NCBI RefSeq assembly: GCF_003143775.1
Contig: NZ_QFRJ01000010.1
Coordinates: 62,001-126,000 of the forward strand
DNA from: Brumimicrobium oceani
GTDB taxonomy: Bacteria; Bacteroidota; Bacteroidia; Flavobacteriales_D; Crocinitomicaceae
DNA: 64,000 nt
Direction of reading: 5' to 3'
Part shown: positions 23,432 through 32,042 of the stretch, piece after piece
Position numbering within the stretch: the stretch's first letter is position 1
Layout of the letters: each line of letters begins with the position of its first letter
Notes under the pieces: generated by a model
Told to the model about the DNA's origin: nothing
Database searches by the model: none
Seen by the model: the letters and a program-made list of their open reading frames with translations, nothing else
Position numbers and translations under genes: made by a program

Positions 23432-26303
23432 ATCGTGCGTCTTTAAACAAAGTAATCTTTTCTAACTCCTTTAAATTATCATCTTCCAATAAAAAAGAAA
23501 CTGCATTTCCATTGTGCCAATGATAACTATTTGAAATGCGAATCATGTATTTATTTCCTAATTTTTTATTGATTTCAAACTTAAACATGTCCAGCTTATT
23601 TCCCAAAGAATCCTGTAAAATTAAGCTTTTTGTACTTGTTTCGAAATCTTCTGAAAATTCAAACAATAGATAAGCATTTGAAGTCTTTTTAGATGATTTT
23701 CTAATTGAAATTGGTTGATTTAATCCGGATTTCCATTCACTTATTTTCTCTAAATCCTCAAATTCATTACGTTGATAAAACTCATGAATAAAATGTGCTG
23801 TTTTCTTATAATTATATTCTACCGGAACATTAGAAACAGTGTCTTTTAATGAGTTATAATCCTTTTTAATTTTAAAATCCTTTGCCATCCAAATGCGCTT
23901 ATTGCTAATAATAGCGTAAGGTTCATAATTTTTATAAATGTATTCTGCCACTAAATAATAGCGCATACTATTCGGAATTCCGTCTGTTTCATCAAACCAA
24001 GATTTCGGGTAAGAAGAAAAAACCACCATTGGAACATCTTGTGGATTTACCGATTTTAAGAGCTGTAATTGCGAAAAATCATCTATGCTATTCTGTAAGT
24101 TCTGACAAAAATAGCCTGGTACTTTTTTCCCAGAATAATAATACAACATTGGCGTATTCGAAAAGTCTAAAAACGTTTCTTCCTCTGTTAAATTATCATC
24201 CACAAAGTTTTTGAAATCTTTGAGTTGCGCATGATAAAACCCGTGATTTGCTTTTGTTCTTCGCAGTTCTGTTTTCGCAGCAATATCAACATTTAACGAA
24301 ATAAAAGCATTCTTCTTGATTGCTTTATCAAATGTTCCATACGCTGGTTGATAAGGGAAAAACCTAAAAATGAGAAACAAAGAAAAACACGCGACATAAA
24401 AGAAAGTTAGTCGGTTTTTTACTACATGGTTTCTGAATAAAAACACCATTAACATGGCTAAAGCAACATAAAATGTGGTGATTATTGCACCATCATTATT
24501 TTCTGCATATCCATGTCTTACTATTCCTCTTTGCGCGTTGGCAAGCGAAATCAAGAAGAAAAATAGGGAAGCATGTAAAATCAAAAGATCTGCTTTTTTG
24601 ATGTTCAATAAGCTTTCTTTTTTCCATAAACGAAAACCAATATAAAGAACAGAAAGCACTGAAATTAAAGGCAAAAAGAAATATGAAATAAAAAACTGAT
24701 GCGGATAATTATGGGCTATTTCTGTATAACCATGCGCTTGATTTCCACTCACATAATGCAATGCTGTCTTGAAATTTTCCAGAATAGTTTCGCCTCCTCG
24801 CAATAAAATAGCTGATAGAAGTAATGCTAAAACAATAGAAACGGTAAACAAAAATCCTTTCAATAAATGTTTCCAATTGACCTTAATTGATTGTGTGATT
24901 GCCAAGAAAATAAAATAGAAAAAAGTAGAAACTAAGGCTGCATATCCTGTGTCAATTTTCCAGACGATTAACAAAATAACAGACCCAAATAAATAAAAGT
25001 AAAGTTTTGATTTCGATTCTTTTACAATGTTTTGAACAATAAAAAATGGAAGTAAACAGAAAATTAAATCATTGGAAAACACTTCTGTTAAAAACGGAAA
25101 AACAAGCACAAATAATAATGAAAAGGCAGGCTTTTTAAACAGTTTATTCAATACGACATAAACTACTAAAAGAAACAAAAGTCGATTGAAAAAGAAGTAA
25201 ATTTGAAAATCTAAACTGTTGTCATAACCAAAAATAAGTGAGTAAATAATTCCATACCACTGTTCAGAAAACATGTGCGAACTCATGAAATCTACAAAAG
25301 GAATTTCGCCAAATTTAAAGACATTCATTAATGCATTTGCCGGATTTCCCAACTCAAACATTTCTGTGTTATGAATGGCGATTGGGAAATAATAAATCAA
25401 CAAACAATAAGCGATAATTACCGAAGGAGCGAGCACTTTTCTAAAGATAGAAGAAGCATTTTTGAGTGTTTTCTTTTTGAAATAAATGATGCCATAAAAG
25501 ACAATAGAAAAAACTAAAAATAGCAACAAATAAAGCTTTCTGTATCCCAAAATATCATATCCTTTTTGATATTGAAACATCACCATTTCAATACTTAAAA
25601 ATGATAAAACAGAAAGAAAAATGATAGGAACAAGAAGGTAATTTATTTGCCGGATACTGAACTTCGTAAAATACTTAAGGAGGGGAAAAAGAGCTGTTAA
25701 AAAGAAAACGGATAAAATATAAATCATTAAAAACAGATCTGTTCCCGTGAGATAAAGCACCGCAAAATAACCTAGAAATCCATACGCTAAAATTGAATTA
25801 CTGAGCACTTCCGCACGGAACAATTTCAAGGACTTTATTTTACTGTTCGCTAATCCATAAATTACGATTTTATAGATTAAAACAAAGAAAATCAAATGAA
25901 TAAGGACTTCTGTTTTCACCCCAATGACTTGCAATATGAGAATTGAAATTCCAGCACTACTCAATAAAAATAGAACAGATTTTTGAAATTTCCGAATGCC
26001 AATTTGCTCAAAAACAAAATGAAAAACAGTCAAATTAATCAACAGTAAAGCAATCAATCTGAAAATTAAACCATAAAATAAATCAATGCGAGATTGAATA
26101 GAAACCCCATCAGCAGTCGCCTGGCTTATAATGAGTTTATTCATTTCAACCAATTCAAAATCAGCATTCTGATAAATGACTTGTAAAATCAAAAGACTCA
26201 CAAAAAGGGCTGTAAAAAACGTAAAGCTTTTAACTTGTAATAGGTATGAAAAAGCGTTTCTCATTGAATCATTTTGATAATAGCTACGGATAATTCTTTT
26301 CAA
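23421..26303 (-). CDS. Large polytopic membrane protein, GT-C-like candidate
   Basis: The 960-residue protein begins with about 15 membrane helices (residues ~30-640) and ends with a ~320-residue soluble domain (about 640-960) that includes ETFLDFSNTPMLYYYSGKKV. The architecture of membrane bundle plus C-terminal extracytoplasmic domain resembles GT-C lipid-linked-sugar glycosyltransferases, and the loop MSSHMFSEQWYG has the acidic/aromatic character expected near a donor site. I cannot confirm the family from motifs. The 11-base overlap with the GT9 gene strongly suggests joint work on a surface glycan. Confidence 0.65.
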   Translation of the reverse strand: MKRIIRSYYQNDSMRNAFSYLLQVKSFTFFTALFVSLLILQVIYQNADFELVEMNKLIISQATADGVSIQSRIDLFYGLIFRLIALLLINLTVFHFVFEQIGIRKFQKSVLFLLSSAGISILILQVIGVKTEVLIHLIFFVLIYKIVIYGLANSKIKSLKLFRAEVLSNSILAYGFLGYFAVLYLTGTDLFLMIYILSVFFLTALFPLLKYFTKFSIRQINYLLVPIIFLSVLSFLSIEMVMFQYQKGYDILGYRKLYLLLFLVFSIVFYGIIYFKKKTLKNASSIFRKVLAPSVIIAYCLLIYYFPIAIHNTEMFELGNPANALMNVFKFGEIPFVDFMSSHMFSEQWYGIIYSLIFGYDNSLDFQIYFFFNRLLFLLVVYVVLNKLFKKPAFSLLFVLVFPFLTEVFSNDLIFCLLPFFIVQNIVKESKSKLYFYLFGSVILLIVWKIDTGYAALVSTFFYFIFLAITQSIKVNWKHLLKGFLFTVSIVLALLLSAILLRGGETILENFKTALHYVSGNQAHGYTEIAHNYPHQFFISYFFLPLISVLSVLYIGFRLWKKESLLNIKKADLLILHASLFFFLISLANAQRGIVRHGYAENNDGAIITTFYVALAMLMVFLFRNHVVKNRLTFFYVACFSLFLIFRFFPYQPAYGTFDKAIKKNAFISLNVDIAAKTELRRTKANHGFYHAQLKDFKNFVDDNLTEEETFLDFSNTPMLYYYSGKKVPGYFCQNLQNSIDDFSQLQLLKSVNPQDVPMVVFSSYPKSWFDETDGIPNSMRYYLVAEYIYKNYEPYAIISNKRIWMAKDFKIKKDYNSLKDTVSNVPVEYNYKKTAHFIHEFYQRNEFEDLEKISEWKSGLNQPISIRKSSKKTSNAYLLFEFSEDFETSTKSLILQDSLGNKLDMFKFEINKKLGNKYMIRISNSYHWHNGNAVSFLLEDDNLKELEKITLFKDARFED

Positions 26304-26452
26304 AATTAAGTTTTCGTGCGATAAACTAGGTGGTTTTAGTCTGAAAGATTTAACAATGAATCAATAATAAGCGAAGAATAGAAGAAATATTTCGTAAATT
26401 AGAGTAACCACTTGTTTCTGTTTTTAAAATCGGAACATCTAAATCATTTAAA

Positions 26453-26952
26453 ATGCTAACACAACAAGAAGCTGAATACCTAATAAAATTGAATAAAGTC
26501 TTAGTCACCCCAAATCAAATTGTGGATCTAAAAAAAGAAAAAATAAGCTTAGATTTATATCGAATGAAGACCTTAATTATAGATTTAGAGTTGATATAAG
26601 TTCTAATAAAAAAATAATTTTAAAGACTTCAATACACCATATGGAATGCAATTCTTTTATAGGATTGCTAAGAATAGATTTTAAAGGAGGTCACAAAAAT
26701 CCCACAATGATAAGCGATAAATTACCCAAGTTTCTGGTCCCTTTTGCGGGAAAATGGATAAAACCAACTGAACCACATATGCACATATATGTTGAGGGAT
26801 ACAAAGCTTTGGTTTGGGCTATTCCATTGATTGAAAGTGATTTTCCTATAAAAGATTTGAAACACCCTTCAGACCTAAGTGATTTAATTCTTAACTTTGG
26901 TAAAAAAATAAACTTAATTTCTAAAATTAATATTCAAAGCGCCATAATTTGA
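26453..26952 (+). pseudogene. DUF6978 gene split by a -1 frameshift
   Basis: The first part (26453 to about 26559, MLTQQEAEYLIKLNKVLV...LDLY) and the second (from about 26560, SNEDLNYRFRVDIS...IGLLRIDFKGGHKNP...EPHMHIYVEGYK) together give a complete ~166-residue DUF6978 protein. They are in different frames, and one missing T in TATCGAA (should read TATTCGAA) would restore it. Without the shift the frame ends at TAA 26597-26599. A fresh start at ATG 26641 could give only the C-terminal 103 residues. It may be a true mutation or a sequencing error. The DUF1828/1829 gene follows at its stop. Confidence 0.75.
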
Positions 26953-27728
26953 ACTGGGTAAATACATACGTAAATGATTATTACAATTGGTTAAAGGAAA
27001 AAACTTATATCCAAAAAGATATAAATACTGACTGGTTTGTAATAAACACGCCGTTTTTAGGAGCATTTAATGACAGTATTGAAATTTATGCACGAAAAAC
27101 TAATAATCAATTGATTTTGAGTGATAATGGCGAAACTATGACTAATCTTGAGTTACAAGGTTTATTTATTCAAGGATCAAAGAAACGAAAGGATTTATTG
27201 GACACTATTTTATTAAATTATGGTGTTAAAATACAACATGATGAATTAATTTTAGAAAGTAGTCTAGAGAAATTTTCTCAGTCTAAACACAACCTTTTAT
27301 CTGCTATAATTGAGATTAATGATTTATATGTACTTTCTAAACAAAATGTTAGCACTGTTTTTAAAGAAGATGTAAGACTTTTTTTAGACAAAAAAAATAT
27401 TATTTATACTCCTGACTTTATTTCAAAAGGACACACAGGATTAGAGTTCAATTTTGATTTCCAAATTGCAAAAATTAAAAGTGAAACCGTCTTAAAATCT
27501 TTTAACACAATCAACAAATCAAATTTGTCTTCCTTTTTATTTGCTTGGGATGATATTAAACCTGTGAGAGAGAAAATAACTAAGAAAGAAGTTAAAGCCA
27601 TTGCAATCATAAATGATTTAGACAAAGAAATTAAAAGTGAATATATTGATGCCCTAAAATCTAAAAATGCTGATATTATTCTCTGGTCAGAGAGAAAATC
27701 TAAAAATAGTTTAGAATTAGTTGCCTGA
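26949..27728 (+). CDS. DUF1828/DUF1829 protein
   Basis: The 259-residue soluble protein has the DUF1828 opening with INTPFLGAFNDSIEIYARK and LILSDNGETMTNLELQG, then a C-terminal DUF1829 half starting near LFLDKKNIIYTPDFISKGHTG and ending AIAIINDLDKEI. The function is unknown. Paired DUF6978 and DUF1828 genes recur in many bacteria, often near accessory DNA, so a defence or toxin-type role is possible but unproven. The start is a TTG overlapping the DUF6978 stop (ATTTGA), which implies translational coupling. There is no other methionine before the conserved region. Confidence 0.8.
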   Translation: MNWVNTYVNDYYNWLKEKTYIQKDINTDWFVINTPFLGAFNDSIEIYARKTNNQLILSDNGETMTNLELQGLFIQGSKKRKDLLDTILLNYGVKIQHDELILESSLEKFSQSKHNLLSAIIEINDLYVLSKQNVSTVFKEDVRLFLDKKNIIYTPDFISKGHTGLEFNFDFQIAKIKSETVLKSFNTINKSNLSSFLFAWDDIKPVREKITKKEVKAIAIINDLDKEIKSEYIDALKSKNADIILWSERKSKNSLELVA

Positions 27729-27826
27729 AACAATATCTATACTTCCTTTTATCTTATAAAAGCTTTTACATTTATTAATTACCTTTATGCCTTGATAACG
27801 AAACCATCGTTTTAAGAAGATAAAAT

Positions 27827-28516
27827 ATGAGTACATTATACGTTGTTCCTACACCCATCGGAAATTTAGAAGACATTACCTTACGTGCGCTTCGTGTGCT
27901 GAAAGAAGCTGATTTTATTTTGGCAGAAGACACCCGAACTACAGGACAATTGCTAAAACATTATGAAATTTCAAATCAGTTAATTTCGCATCATATTCAC
28001 AACGAACACAAGTCTGTTGAACGAATAGTAGATCAAATAAAAGCGTCTAAATCTGCAGCAATTGTCTCTGATGCCGGTACACCTTCAATTTCTGATCCTG
28101 GATTTTTACTGGTTAGAGCCTGTATAGAGAACGATATTAATGTAGTGTGTTTACCCGGAGCTTCGGCCATAATTCCTGCAATTGTTGGTTGTGGTTTTCC
28201 TTGCGATAGTTTCATTTTTGAGGGTTTTCTTCCACATAAAAAAGGACGACAAACCAAATGGAAAGCGATTGCCGAGGAATCTAGATCTGTAATTTTATAT
28301 GAATCACCTCATCGTTTGGTAAAAGCTTTGAAGGAAATGATAGAATTTTTAGCTCCAGATAGACAAGTTTGTGTTGCACGAGAAATTTCTAAAATGTATG
28401 AAACTTTTCACCGTGGAACAGCGCAAGAATTGCTTACTTATTTTGAAGAAACTCCGCCTAAAGGAGAGATTGTAATCGTAATTAGTGCAAAAACCAAAGC
28501 AAATAAAAATGACTAA
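27827..28516 (+). CDS. rsmI: 16S rRNA (cytidine-1402-2'-O)-methyltransferase
   Basis: The 229-residue SAM-dependent enzyme methylates the 2'-O of C1402 in the decoding centre, fine-tuning initiation and fidelity. Family marks are LYVVPTPIGNLEDITLRAL, ILAEDTRTTGQLLKHY, the glycine-rich VSDAGTPSISDPGFLLVRAC and GFPCDSFIFEGFLPHKKGR. It lacks the C-terminal extension of E. coli RsmI, as in other Bacteroidetes. The next gene begins inside its last codons (8-base overlap), so they share a transcript. Confidence 0.95.
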   Translation: MSTLYVVPTPIGNLEDITLRALRVLKEADFILAEDTRTTGQLLKHYEISNQLISHHIHNEHKSVERIVDQIKASKSAAIVSDAGTPSISDPGFLLVRACIENDINVVCLPGASAIIPAIVGCGFPCDSFIFEGFLPHKKGRQTKWKAIAEESRSVILYESPHRLVKALKEMIEFLAPDRQVCVAREISKMYETFHRGTAQELLTYFEETPPKGEIVIVISAKTKANKND

Positions 28517-29534
28517 TCTATCTATTCAACTTACTAAATTTGGAACTCCAGAAGAAGCTTTTTCTTTTACTGAACTAGCTATTCCAGAGCCTTTAGCAGA
28601 TGAAGTTCAAATTGCTGTTGAACGTTTTGGAATTAACTATGCCGACGTAATGGCAAGAGAAGGAAATTATAAAGAAGCTCCTCCTCTACCTTGTGTTTTA
28701 GGCTACGAAGTGGTAGGTGAAATCACTAAAGTTGGGAAAAGCGCACCTAAAGAATTACTTGGAAAAAGAGTAGTCGCTTTTACTCGTTTTGGAGGCTATA
28801 GTCAGTGCGTGAATACCAAACATTTTGCCGTTGCCGAAATTGGAGATTACGACGGAAATAAAGCTTTGTGTTTGGCCACACAATACGTTACAGCTTACTA
28901 CATGGCTTTTGTTGCCACTACTGTTCAAGATGGAGATAATGTTTTAATTCATGCCGCTGCAGGTGGCGTAGGTACAGCTTTAATTCAATTATTGCGCGAT
29001 AAAGAAGTGAAAATTATCGCAAAAATTGGAAATGAAGCTAAAGTCGATTATTTAAAAAAACAAGGTGTAAACTTCATTGTCAATTACAACAAAAGTGATT
29101 ACGGATTACAGTTAAAGCAAATTCTAAATACAGAGCCTATTCATATTTCTTTTAATCCTTTTGGAGGTTCCACATTCAAAAAAGATTGGAAACTCTTAGG
29201 AACTACGGGAACTCTAGTTCTTTTTGGAGGAAGTGAGATGTCGGGTAAAAAATGGGGGATTTTCTCAAAGTTGAATTTCGTGCGAAAAATGGGAATTATA
29301 ATTCCAATTGGATTAATGATGCAATCCAAAAGTATAATCGGAATAAACATGCTTAAAGTAGCCGATACAAAACCTTTTGTTCTTCAACATTGCTTAAAAG
29401 AAGTGGTTCGCATGGCAATGGAAGGAAAGCTTCAGCCTCAGGTTAGCGCTGTTTATAATGCGAAAGAAATAAACAAAGCACACGAATTCTTGTCTTCTGG
29501 AAAATCTACAGGAAAAGTAGTTTTAGAATGGTAA
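28509..29534 (+). CDS. Zinc-independent MDR oxidoreductase (quinone reductase/VAT1-like)
   Basis: The 341-residue medium-chain reductase has the GroES-like N-terminus (FGINYADVMAREGNYKEAPPLPCVLGYEVVG) and a Rossmann domain with NVLIHAAAGGVGTALIQL, the NADPH-binding glycine motif. The structural-zinc cysteine cluster of alcohol dehydrogenases is absent, placing it with quinone oxidoreductases and VAT-1-like proteins. The substrate is unknown. I start at the ATG at 28509 (MTNLSIQLTKFG), which overlaps the rsmI stop, rather than the upstream non-ATG start at 28485. A GT4 gene follows 9 bases later. Confidence 0.88.
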   Translation: MTNLSIQLTKFGTPEEAFSFTELAIPEPLADEVQIAVERFGINYADVMAREGNYKEAPPLPCVLGYEVVGEITKVGKSAPKELLGKRVVAFTRFGGYSQCVNTKHFAVAEIGDYDGNKALCLATQYVTAYYMAFVATTVQDGDNVLIHAAAGGVGTALIQLLRDKEVKIIAKIGNEAKVDYLKKQGVNFIVNYNKSDYGLQLKQILNTEPIHISFNPFGGSTFKKDWKLLGTTGTLVLFGGSEMSGKKWGIFSKLNFVRKMGIIIPIGLMMQSKSIIGINMLKVADTKPFVLQHCLKEVVRMAMEGKLQPQVSAVYNAKEINKAHEFLSSGKSTGKVVLEW

Positions 29535-29543
29535 TTTGAACCT

Positions 29544-30617
29544 ATGAAACCCAGAATCGTCATATTTGCACCATATCCCAGAGGAACTGCTCCTTCTCAA
29601 CGTTTTCGTTTTGAGCAGTATTTGCCTTTGTTAGAAAAAGAAGGATATGAAATTGTTTACAATAGCTTTTTGGACGATAAAACTTGGAAATTACTTTATA
29701 TGGAAGGGAATTTCGTAAAGAAAGGACTGGGAATGCTTGGTAGTTTTTTTAAACGTGGACGATCAATTCTTAACTTAAAAAAATCAGATATTCTTTTTGT
29801 TCACCGAGAAATGTCGCATGTTGGACCGCCTATTTTTGAATGGTTTGTGGCTAAAGTTTTACGCAAAAAATACATTTACGATTTCGATGATGCCATTTGG
29901 TTGCCTAATTACAGTGAAGTCAATGCCAAAGCACATCGCCTAAAAGCCTATTGGAAAGTCAAATATTGCATGAGATGGGCACATCAATTAAGCGTAGGAA
30001 ATGATTATTTGGCAGATTATGCTAGACCTTTTAATGCGAATATCACTGTTGTTCCAACGACCATAGATTTAAAAAATCACCACAATTTAATTACCAATTA
30101 CAATCATTCTCCTGTTGTAATTGGTTGGACAGGAACCCAAACCACTTTGCGTTATTTAGAGGATTTGGTGCCTATTTTAGCCGAATTAGAAAAAGAACAT
30201 AATTTCATTTTCCGTGTGATTTCCAATGAAAAACCGCAGTTCAATCTCAAATCTCTAGATTTTGTTCCATGGAATAAAGAAAGCGAAATAAAAGACTTGG
30301 CAACATTCCAAATCGGAGTCATGCCGCTGGTCGAAGATCAATGGTCGAAGGGAAAATGTGGTTTCAAAGCGCTGCAATATATGGCCCTCGGAATTCCAAC
30401 TATTTTGTCTCCCGTAGGTGTAAACACCAAAATTGTAAAAGCCTCCGTAAACGGTTATCTATGTTCTTCTCCTGAAGAATGGAAAGCCCGTTTGGTTGAA
30501 TTATTGACAGATCTTGAAAAAAGAAAAGAAATTGGTCAAGCAGGGAGAAAAACTATAGTGGAAGAATATTCTGTGGATAGCAATTTTCGGAAGTATTTGG
30601 AGGTTTTGGAGGGGTAG
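29544..30617 (+). CDS. Glycosyltransferase family 4-like protein
   Basis: The 357-residue GT-B enzyme has the N-terminal Rossmann segment IVIFAPYPRGTAPSQRFRFEQYLPLLEKEGYEI and the C-terminal donor domain with VIGWTGTQTTLRYLEDLVPIL, LIVED-like VMPLVEDQWSKGKCGFKALQYMALGIPTI and the EX7E-like end. It transfers a nucleotide-activated sugar to an unknown acceptor, probably a surface glycan or lipid. It is the third gene of the rsmI transcript and unrelated to that pathway. No other polysaccharide genes are adjacent, so it may be an isolated modifier. Confidence 0.82.
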   Translation: MKPRIVIFAPYPRGTAPSQRFRFEQYLPLLEKEGYEIVYNSFLDDKTWKLLYMEGNFVKKGLGMLGSFFKRGRSILNLKKSDILFVHREMSHVGPPIFEWFVAKVLRKKYIYDFDDAIWLPNYSEVNAKAHRLKAYWKVKYCMRWAHQLSVGNDYLADYARPFNANITVVPTTIDLKNHHNLITNYNHSPVVIGWTGTQTTLRYLEDLVPILAELEKEHNFIFRVISNEKPQFNLKSLDFVPWNKESEIKDLATFQIGVMPLVEDQWSKGKCGFKALQYMALGIPTILSPVGVNTKIVKASVNGYLCSSPEEWKARLVELLTDLEKRKEIGQAGRKTIVEEYSVDSNFRKYLEVLEG

Positions 30618-30815
30618 GTTTTATTGGCCCTATGGTTTATTGCTCCAGGTATTCTTAGTTCTAAATATTTAGGAAGTAAATAGAACCCTAAGTACTTTTT
30701 CATTTACTACAACTGAAGTTCAACCACCTTTTACTAAAGTAGATATTTTTGTAACGATTGAAGTTATTAGCATCGGTAAAGTTAGTACCAACAGAAGCCA
30801 TCAGCACAACCTGCG

Positions 30816-31841
30816 CTAACTGCTGCTTGAGTTTAAATCAATTTTTAATAGGGCGCAAGCTCCCGAGTCATCATAAAAATCTATGGTACCATCCAACTGT
30901 TCCGTTAGCCCATCAATAATAGCGATTCCAAATGAATTATCTTCTCTAATTGAATTGATCACCTCTCCGTAACCTACACCATTATCACAGTAAATTAAGC
31001 TAAGTATATTTGCTTCTTTTTTAATCTCTATAGATATCTTCATTGCGTCTTGGTCTGCCTTAGCATCGCGTCCGTGTTTCAGCGAGTTGTTAACCAGTTC
31101 TGTAATTATTAAACCTATAGGAATTAAAAAATCAATATTTTGTTCATAAACAATTGAATCAATATTGAGCTGTATGTGCTGTCCTAAAATAATTGGATTA
31201 ATGATTTGCGTAATATAGGTTTTAATTGAAACAATGTTTAAATCATCTGTCTTATAAATAGCCTCATAAGCCATAGCAATAGAATTTATTGCGTCTTCAA
31301 TTTCGTGTGTTTCAATCTTGCCATTCTTGTCTTTTAGTCTAGATAAACTCAATAATAATTGAAGATTATTTTTAACGCGATGATGTACTTCTTTAAGTAA
31401 AATATCACGTTCTTTTAATGCTTTTATTAATTGTTCCTCTATTCTCTTTTCTTCAGTGATGTCAACATGGCAACCTATTACTCGAAGTGGTTCATCATTT
31501 TCTCCCCATTCAACTACTTTCCCATTACACCTTACCCAAACAGTACTTCCATTTTTATGGTGATAGCGCAGTGTAACATTAAATGGAAGTTTACCTTTTG
31601 ATAATATATGTTTTTCTAATTCATTAAACATATCTGGTAAATCCTCTTGATAAGCAATTCTCTTCCAAGCCTCAGGACTATTTTCCATCTCAGACTCCTT
31701 GTAACCAAACATTTCCTTAAAACGTGGACTAAGGTATTCCTCGTCCGTAATCATATTCCAGTCCCAAAAACCTGCTAGGGAACTTTCTAAAGCACTTTCA
31801 CTTAACAACTTAAGATCTTCTATTGAATTATATCTCTCCAT
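30816..31841 (-). CDS. PAS-domain sensor histidine kinase (HisKA_2 type)
   Basis: The 341-residue cytosolic kinase has a PAS/PAC sensor at about 14-135 (AGFWDWNMITDEEYLSPRF; HVDITEEKRIEEQL), then the HisKA_2 helix with HHRVKNNLQLLLSL, the second histidine of which is the likely phosphosite, and an HATPase domain (N box ELVNNSLKHG, G1 box DNGVGYG). No membrane segment or receiver is present, so it senses an internal signal or receives one from a partner. No response regulator is adjacent. The nearest is the LytTR protein at 41182. It may act with the TDO/SnoaL-like protein encoded just upstream on the same strand (inference). Confidence 0.85.
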   Translation of the reverse strand: MERYNSIEDLKLLSESALESSLAGFWDWNMITDEEYLSPRFKEMFGYKESEMENSPEAWKRIAYQEDLPDMFNELEKHILSKGKLPFNVTLRYHHKNGSTVWVRCNGKVVEWGENDEPLRVIGCHVDITEEKRIEEQLIKALKERDILLKEVHHRVKNNLQLLLSLSRLKDKNGKIETHEIEDAINSIAMAYEAIYKTDDLNIVSIKTYITQIINPIILGQHIQLNIDSIVYEQNIDFLIPIGLIITELVNNSLKHGRDAKADQDAMKISIEIKKEANILSLIYCDNGVGYGEVINSIREDNSFGIAIIDGLTEQLDGTIDFYDDSGACALLKIDLNSSSS

Positions 31842-32042
31842 TTAATATTTTTAAGACTTAGCAGAAATTAAGTTGGGTATAAAACGAATCAAAACTGTTG
31901 AGCTCTTATCAAATAATTTTTAACCTCTCAAATATATCGAATATCAACGCTAAATCAAATGTTTTAAGAAAATTTATATGTAAACATAATAAAAATAAAA
32001 AACTGATTTACAATATATAAAGGGTTTAAAATCATAATTAGT

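Noticed and set aside
26953-27733. 109-codon minus-strand frame at 27404-27733
   Set aside because: It is a shadow of the DUF1828/1829 gene, which has clear family motifs on the plus strand.
30618-30815. Possible gene remnant between the GT4 and histidine-kinase genes
   Set aside because: Fragments such as TEVQPPFTKVDIFVTIEV can be read in one frame, but I cannot tie them to any family.
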